A DNA stretch of 64,000 nucleotides from Lycocorax pyrrhopterus obiensis (Eukaryota > Chordata > Aves > Passeriformes > Paradisaeidae), in assembly GCA_014706295.1 (NCBI GenBank), contig JACSVZ010000013.1, forward strand, positions 461,231 through 525,230, written 5' to 3'. How positions within the stretch are numbered: the first letter of the stretch is position 1; each line of letters starts with the position of its first letter. Positions 59,601-64,000 of the stretch are shown here, piece by piece. Under the pieces are notes generated by a model. It was not told the DNA's origin, did no database searches, and worked only from the letters and a program-made list of their open reading frames with translations. Position numbers and translations under genes: made by a program.

Positions 59601-59929
59601 GCGCTGCAGATCTCCCTTAGATCTGCCTTAAACCTTCTCTAAAGCAGTTTTTAAACATCTGAAGAAGACTCCAAAAAGGAAAATGCAAATAAACAGAGCT
59701 TTTTTTTCCAAGGCGGTGAAGGGGATTAGTGAGAGTCCCACCCTCTCTACTCTTATTTGCATTCGGCGTTCCGACGGCACTTGACTCTGAAATCATTCCA
59801 GTAAAGCGGAAAATTAATATTCTAATATGCCTGCTTCTCCAGCAGCTACAAATAAGTAAAGTGGAAGTAGTAAAGAAAATGTTTTAGTATTAACTCTGGG
59901 TATGAATATTTATTGTAACTTGCCCTCAG
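56678..59929. other. Single-copy DNA, no gene
   Basis: AT-rich, motif-dense parts at 57700-58060 and 58900-59150 alternate with GC-richer DNA at 58330-58660. CAGCGCCGCGGTGACGAGCG near 57485 is a small CpG patch. A perfect octamer (ATTTGCAT, reverse) lies at 59755-59762. Open frames of up to 151 codons have no domain. Confidence 0.35.
57700..58060. promoter_or_regulatory. Candidate conserved noncoding element
   Basis: Repeat-free AT-rich DNA with ATCAAATTAAAGATCAG (HMG-like CAAAG/AAAGATC sense near 57720), AATCAATAAAATAATG near 57793 and TTTAATGACTTGCG near 57831. The call is inferred from motif density only. Confidence 0.28.
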
Positions 59930-60800
59930 CCGCCTGCCCGTCCTGTCCCTGCTCACTGGCAGGAGCCCCAGCAGCAATTATTTTCGTGTTGTTTATCAAA
60001 GAGGGGAACAGCTCATTTCCGAGAGGCTTTTGACTGGGTTTTAGCACGGGTTCGCTCAGGTGCCCAGCACCCCTGGCCAGGGCACGGCGTGAGGGGCCAG
60101 AGCCGCGGCTGTCCCGGCGAGCGGGGGCTGTGGGCATGGGCGGGCAGGAGCGCGGCCTGCGCGGGCCCCGAGCCCGCACGGCCAGAGCAGGGGCCACTGA
60201 CAGAGAGAGGAGGGATGCGTTCCGTACTGCGCTGGAATTAGGGATCCGTTCCGTACTGCGCTGGAATTTGGCATCCGTTCCGTACTGCGCTGGAATTAGG
60301 GATCCGCTCCGTACTGCGCTGGAATTTGGCATCCGTTCCGTACTGTGAGGGTGCTGAAATCATTCGCGCAGCTCACCGGCTGCAGCTGCCTCGGTGTAAA
60401 AGCCTCAGTGCAGCTGAGCCGGGCCCACGTTTGTGTCTTCAGAGAGAGAGCGTTGTGAGCGGAGAACAGGCGGGTGCGGGGCGGAGGTTTCCCCTTTTCC
60501 TGCCTTTCCAAGGCGTGGGATGGATGGCAGCGAGGCGCTGGAGCCGCGGCGGGCAGCCCCTCAGGGCCCCTCAGGGCGTGCTGGGCCCTGCTGCTGCGCT
60601 CTGTTGCTCACAATATTAAAATCGCTGAGGTGGAACATTGCAGGTGCCCTGTGCAGCACGAGGGGCTCCTCCTGTGCTCGGAAAACACCGAATCCGCCGG
60701 GCACACCGAGGTGTCCGTGGGTTTGTCGTGCTCCTGCCGGGGCGGGAGCGGGGCTGGCAGCCCCCTCACCTGCCCTGAACCAGGGGCGGGTGTAGCTCAC
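59930..60800. promoter_or_regulatory. CpG-rich block, candidate promoter or CpG island
   Basis: GC- and CpG-rich DNA (GCGGCCTGCGCGGGCCCCG near 60151, GGAGCCGCGGCGGGCAGCC near 60540) is flanked by AT-rich DNA on both sides. It contains the 29-bp repeat at 60213. Overlapping open frames of up to 159 codons occur in both directions with no domain. No TATA element or initiator could be assigned. Confidence 0.42.
60213..60345 (+). repeat. 29-bp tandem repeat, five copies, dimeric
   Basis: CCGTACTGCG-type cores occur at 60222, 60251, 60280, 60309 and 60338, exactly 29 bases apart. Units end alternately in GGAATTAGGGATCC and GGAATTTGGCATCC, so the true period is a 58-base dimer. Every complete unit carries CpG sites. 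Confidence 0.95.
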
Positions 60801-62577
60801 CCGTCCCCCTGTTCTTGTTTGTTTAGAGAGAGAAATTTGTATGTAACAAACGGGGATTCAAGGTCTCCCCGAGGGTCACCCTCAGGGCCCTGCCTTCAGA
60901 CCCAAACATCCCCCAGGGCGAGCTGGCCCCAGGCACTGCCTGGTTGGGAGTAAACTGGCTGATACAAACTCAGGACATAACATTTTGCACTCTCAGGAAT
61001 GTTATAATTAAAATATACTCTAAAAAAATTCCAGTGTTGTGACAACATTAAATAATTATGGCTTATTCCCATTTCCCCCCTATTTTCGTGTCTGCACTCT
61101 GTGATGACTGAATATACAGGAGGAGTGAATCACTCATTTCCAAGTATAAAACTTGCATACTGTAAGGCTGAATTATTCATATTATTCCTGGCCAGCCCTA
61201 TCGCTATTTACATTCTTGATACTGAAAAATATTCTTCAAAGATGAATTTTAGCAATTAAAATTTAAAGATGGAGTTTGACAATGCTGGTGAGTAAGTTGT
61301 CACCAGCAGGACAGTAAAAGTTCAGAGTGTGACTGGTGTCAGCTGCTGGTGAGGCTGGCAGCATTCCCAAGTAGGCCTCAGTTTTCTGGAGTGAATTTAA
61401 GCCAAAGTTTAATGCCCTTTTGACCCTTTTTTTTTTTTTTTACATTTTTCCCTTCACACTCCTGAGCTGGAAGCCAAGCATTCTCTGCTGTGGGTGCGCA
61501 GCACACCCTGACCCTGCTCTGTCTGCACCCCCGCCCTGCAGGCACATCCCGGAGCTGCTGCTGCCGTTAATTACACTTCTCTTAAAAACATTGCTCACCA
61601 CCATGGTTAACTGTACGAACCTTCCAGTTGCTGCGAGATCCACGTATTTCTACAAGGACATCCTCAGCCCAGGAGGGCAGATGGGATTTTGGCAGCTGAG
61701 AGCACCCATGGGTGGCAGAGCCCACAGCCCTGGATGTGCCACACGTGGGAAGCTACAAATGCATCCCTGGGTTTCCTGCTCTCCTCCTTTTCGCACCCAA
61801 ACAGGCTCCTCTCTCTGCTCCACCTGCTCATTAGCAGTAGGTATTTGCTGCTAATGCTTTTTTACATTTCCATCATAATGTTAAGAAATACTGAAATCTC
61901 TCTATTTAGATTGCTCTGGTGAAGTACAATACATTAATCATAAATAATTTATATGAATCTGTCCTTTTTTTGGGCACATCTCAGCAGTGTCTTAGTAACA
62001 TCCTTTCCATAGAACTTTAATTTGTGTTCTCTTATAAAAGCAGAAAGAGGTGGGAGAAAGAAAGAGAAAACTAGGTGAGTATTCCTTCCCTCTCTCCCAC
62101 TCGATGGGAACAATCCCCGGGAGATTTCCCCAAGCCAGGCTTTTAATTTTATGTAACACTGCAGGTGAAGCGGGGAGGGCTCTCGGTGGTGTCACAAGCG
62201 CTGCCTTCGGCAGATTTGGGTTCTGCTGCTCAGCTCCCAGGAATAATGACAGCAAACGCTCTCCCGCTCCTGAGCGCATCCCGCGGAGCATTCCACTCCA
62301 TTTCATGGAAACAGCCAGGTGTAATTTTAATTCATTTTCTGCCATTTTATCCTTTCCGCTGGATTGTTTACAATCCACCGCTTCCCTCCCCCTGCTCGGG
62401 CTGCTTGTGCCGCTCTCCAGCCCTCGGGAATCATTCAGCCAGGCCATGGAAGAGCACTATAAACCTTAATGCTGATTTTCCTGAATTGTCAACACCCATT
62501 GCCGTGGTGTGACTCGTTAAACCCCTCACAGCAGGGGCATGGACAGCCTTTTATACCTCATCATGGCAGGGCACAGC
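60801..62577. other. Single-copy DNA, mostly AT-rich, no gene
   Basis: AT-rich from 60950 to 61300 and 61840 to 62040. A T15 run lies at 61427-61441. A strong donor-like AG|GTGAGT occurs at 62075 after a possible acceptor near 61985, but the interval has stops in the relevant frames. No repeat family is recognised. Confidence 0.35.
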
Positions 62578-63200
62578 CATCATCCTTGGGAGCAGCACCC
62601 ACCCATCCCTGGGAGCAGCACCCCTCCATCCCCGGGAGCAGCACCCACCCATCCCCGGGAGCAGCACCCCTCCATCCCCGGGAGCAGCACCCCTCCATCC
62701 CCGGGAGCAGCACCCACCCATCCCTGGGAGCAGCACCCCTCCATCCCCAGGGAGCAGCACCCACCCATCCCTGGGAGCAGCACCGCTCCATCCCTGGAAG
62801 CAGCACCCCTCCATCCCCGGGAGCAGCACCCCTCCATCCCTGGGAGCAGCACCCCTCCATCCCCGGGAGCAGCACCCACCCATCCCCGGGAGCAGCACCC
62901 CTCCATCCCTGGGAGCAGCACCCCTCCATCCCCGGGAGCAGCAGCCACCCACCCCTGGAAGCAGCACCCACCCATTCCTCGGAGCAGCATCCATCCATCC
63001 CTGGGAGCAGCACCCCTCCATCCCCGGGAGCAGCACCCACCCATCCCTGGGAGCAGCACCGCTCCATCCCTGGAAGCAGCACCCACCCATTCCTCGGAGC
63101 AGCATCCATCCATCCCCGGGAGCAGCACCCCTCCATCCCTGGGAGCAGCACCCCTCCATCCCTGGGAGCAGCACCGCTCCATCCCTGGGAGCAGCCCGGC
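62578..63200 (+). repeat. 23-bp minisatellite array, 27 copies
   Basis: Units GGGAGCAGCACCCCTCCATC plus CCC repeat at exactly 23-base spacing, except for one 24-base unit at about 62727-62749 that carries an extra A. Variants (CACCCACCC, CCGCTCC, TGGAAG, TCGGAGCAGCATCC) recur in blocks; the block at 62955 recurs at 63070, five units away. Since 23 is not a multiple of three and the unit has no stop codons, open frames of 226-380 codons arise on both strands; they are artefacts. Confidence 0.98.
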
Positions 63201-64000
63201 TGCCCCTGCCAAGGGGGAGCAGGACTGGCCTTCTCCACCAGGGCAGAGCTCCCCCAGCACCCCGAGACAGAGACTCCCCAGCCTGGGAAGAGGTCACTCA
63301 TAAACCCCACACTCCCCCCCCCCCAAAACCTCACCAGATATTCCTTTTCCTTCAAATGCCATCAAGGGTTTTATTTTGGTGTGGGACATTTCCACAGAGT
63401 GAGGACATTTCTGAAAGCCAGCCCTTCCTTCCCAGAAAATAATCCAGGTTTTGGCAAGCTGCTGTTGCAGAGCATCCATGGCCTTTATCCACAAAGCCTT
63501 GGGGATGACAAGTCCCCGTGGAGAAGTCAGGGATGGAAAATTCCAGCAGAGCTCTGGGAAGAGATGGTTTTTTGTGCTTGTGAGTTTCAGAGGCACTTTG
63601 ACAGACCCTAAGTTGGAGAGCTGAACTTTGTTTCCTTTTTGTATTACCCACAGTAAAAGAACAAAAAAGTAAAACAAAAAATTCCTGTCTTCAAGTCTTC
63701 AGAACTATTTTTTTACCAGCAACAGTGGGAGTTGTGTACTGAGGTGAAGAATAGGGGATGATCTTACAGTACATTTTAAATAGCTTCTGAAACATAGGCA
63801 ACCCTAATTAACATTTATGGTACTGGAATTATAACAAGAAAAGCAATTTAATCTGTAAACTTTATTTGTAACAATGGCAATGATAAACAGAGGGAGAAGA
63901 TGTTCAGGGGAAAATAGAAGAAGGAATGGAGAAGAAGCAAGGGCGGGGGAGATGCAGCTCCAACAGTTATTAAGCAACTGAAAAAAATATTTTTGGAGAA
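63201..64000. other. Single-copy DNA with C11 run, no gene
   Basis: A run of 11 C lies at 63314-63324. The rest becomes AT-rich toward the window end. Minus-strand frames of 99 and 127 codons at 63294-63677 overlap and have no domain. Confidence 0.35.

Noticed and set aside
62469..63611. 380-codon open frame (plus), with 226-264-codon frames on the minus strand
   Set aside because: All arise from the stop-free 23-bp array, whose period is not a multiple of three. The peptide simply cycles through the repeat in all frames on both strands.
1..64000. Endogenous retrovirus or LTR pair
   Set aside because: I looked for paired terminal repeats with TG...CA ends and for gag or pol-like frames and found none that I could support.

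Overview
This window is nuclear DNA from a bird, most likely a songbird. Two repeat families seen directly in the sequence support this. There are 23 fragments of CR1 LINEs, nearly all 5'-truncated 3' ends with the avian ATTCTATG/ATTCTGTG-type tail. There is also one SINE (31453-31582) whose head is tRNA-Ile-like and whose tail is CR1-like, the architecture described for the zebra finch Tgu-SINE1 family. I found no protein-coding gene: no open frame shows a recognisable domain apart from decayed CR1 reverse transcriptase, and the longest open frames lie in tandem repeats. The window reads as a gene desert or a large intron.

Layout. Positions 1-11100 are mostly single-copy AT-rich DNA with small CR1 tails at 2785, 3118, 4279, 5294 and 7251. 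Positions 11100-27500 hold larger CR1 pieces (11118, 20825, 23308), a palindrome at 14173, a candidate small exon at 18995 and a pair of AT hairpins at 25684. A CpG-rich block at 27590-28110, with a perfect MEF2 site and a bipartite E-box palindrome, is the best promoter or enhancer candidate. Positions 30980-36990 form a CR1 cluster containing the SINE and two nearly identical young CR1 copies. Positions 36990-43020 are mostly repeat-free and include a long AT-rich stretch that looks like conserved noncoding DNA.

From 43000 onward tandem repeats become common: a 27-28 bp minisatellite (45101), a pure pyrimidine tract (47291), ATA, TCC and GGAA microsatellites (48365, 48229, 53946), a 29 bp repeat inside a second CpG-rich block (60213) and a 27-copy, 23 bp array (62578-63200). 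Two CR1 fragments (43232-43690 plus; 52850-53400 minus) keep parts of the ORF2 reverse transcriptase, both broken.

There are no genes here whose joint action can be described. The functional inference offered is that the AT-rich, repeat-free stretches with homeodomain, octamer and forkhead cores may be long-range regulatory DNA of a neighbouring gene outside the window. That rests on sequence texture only, and I could not identify the locus.
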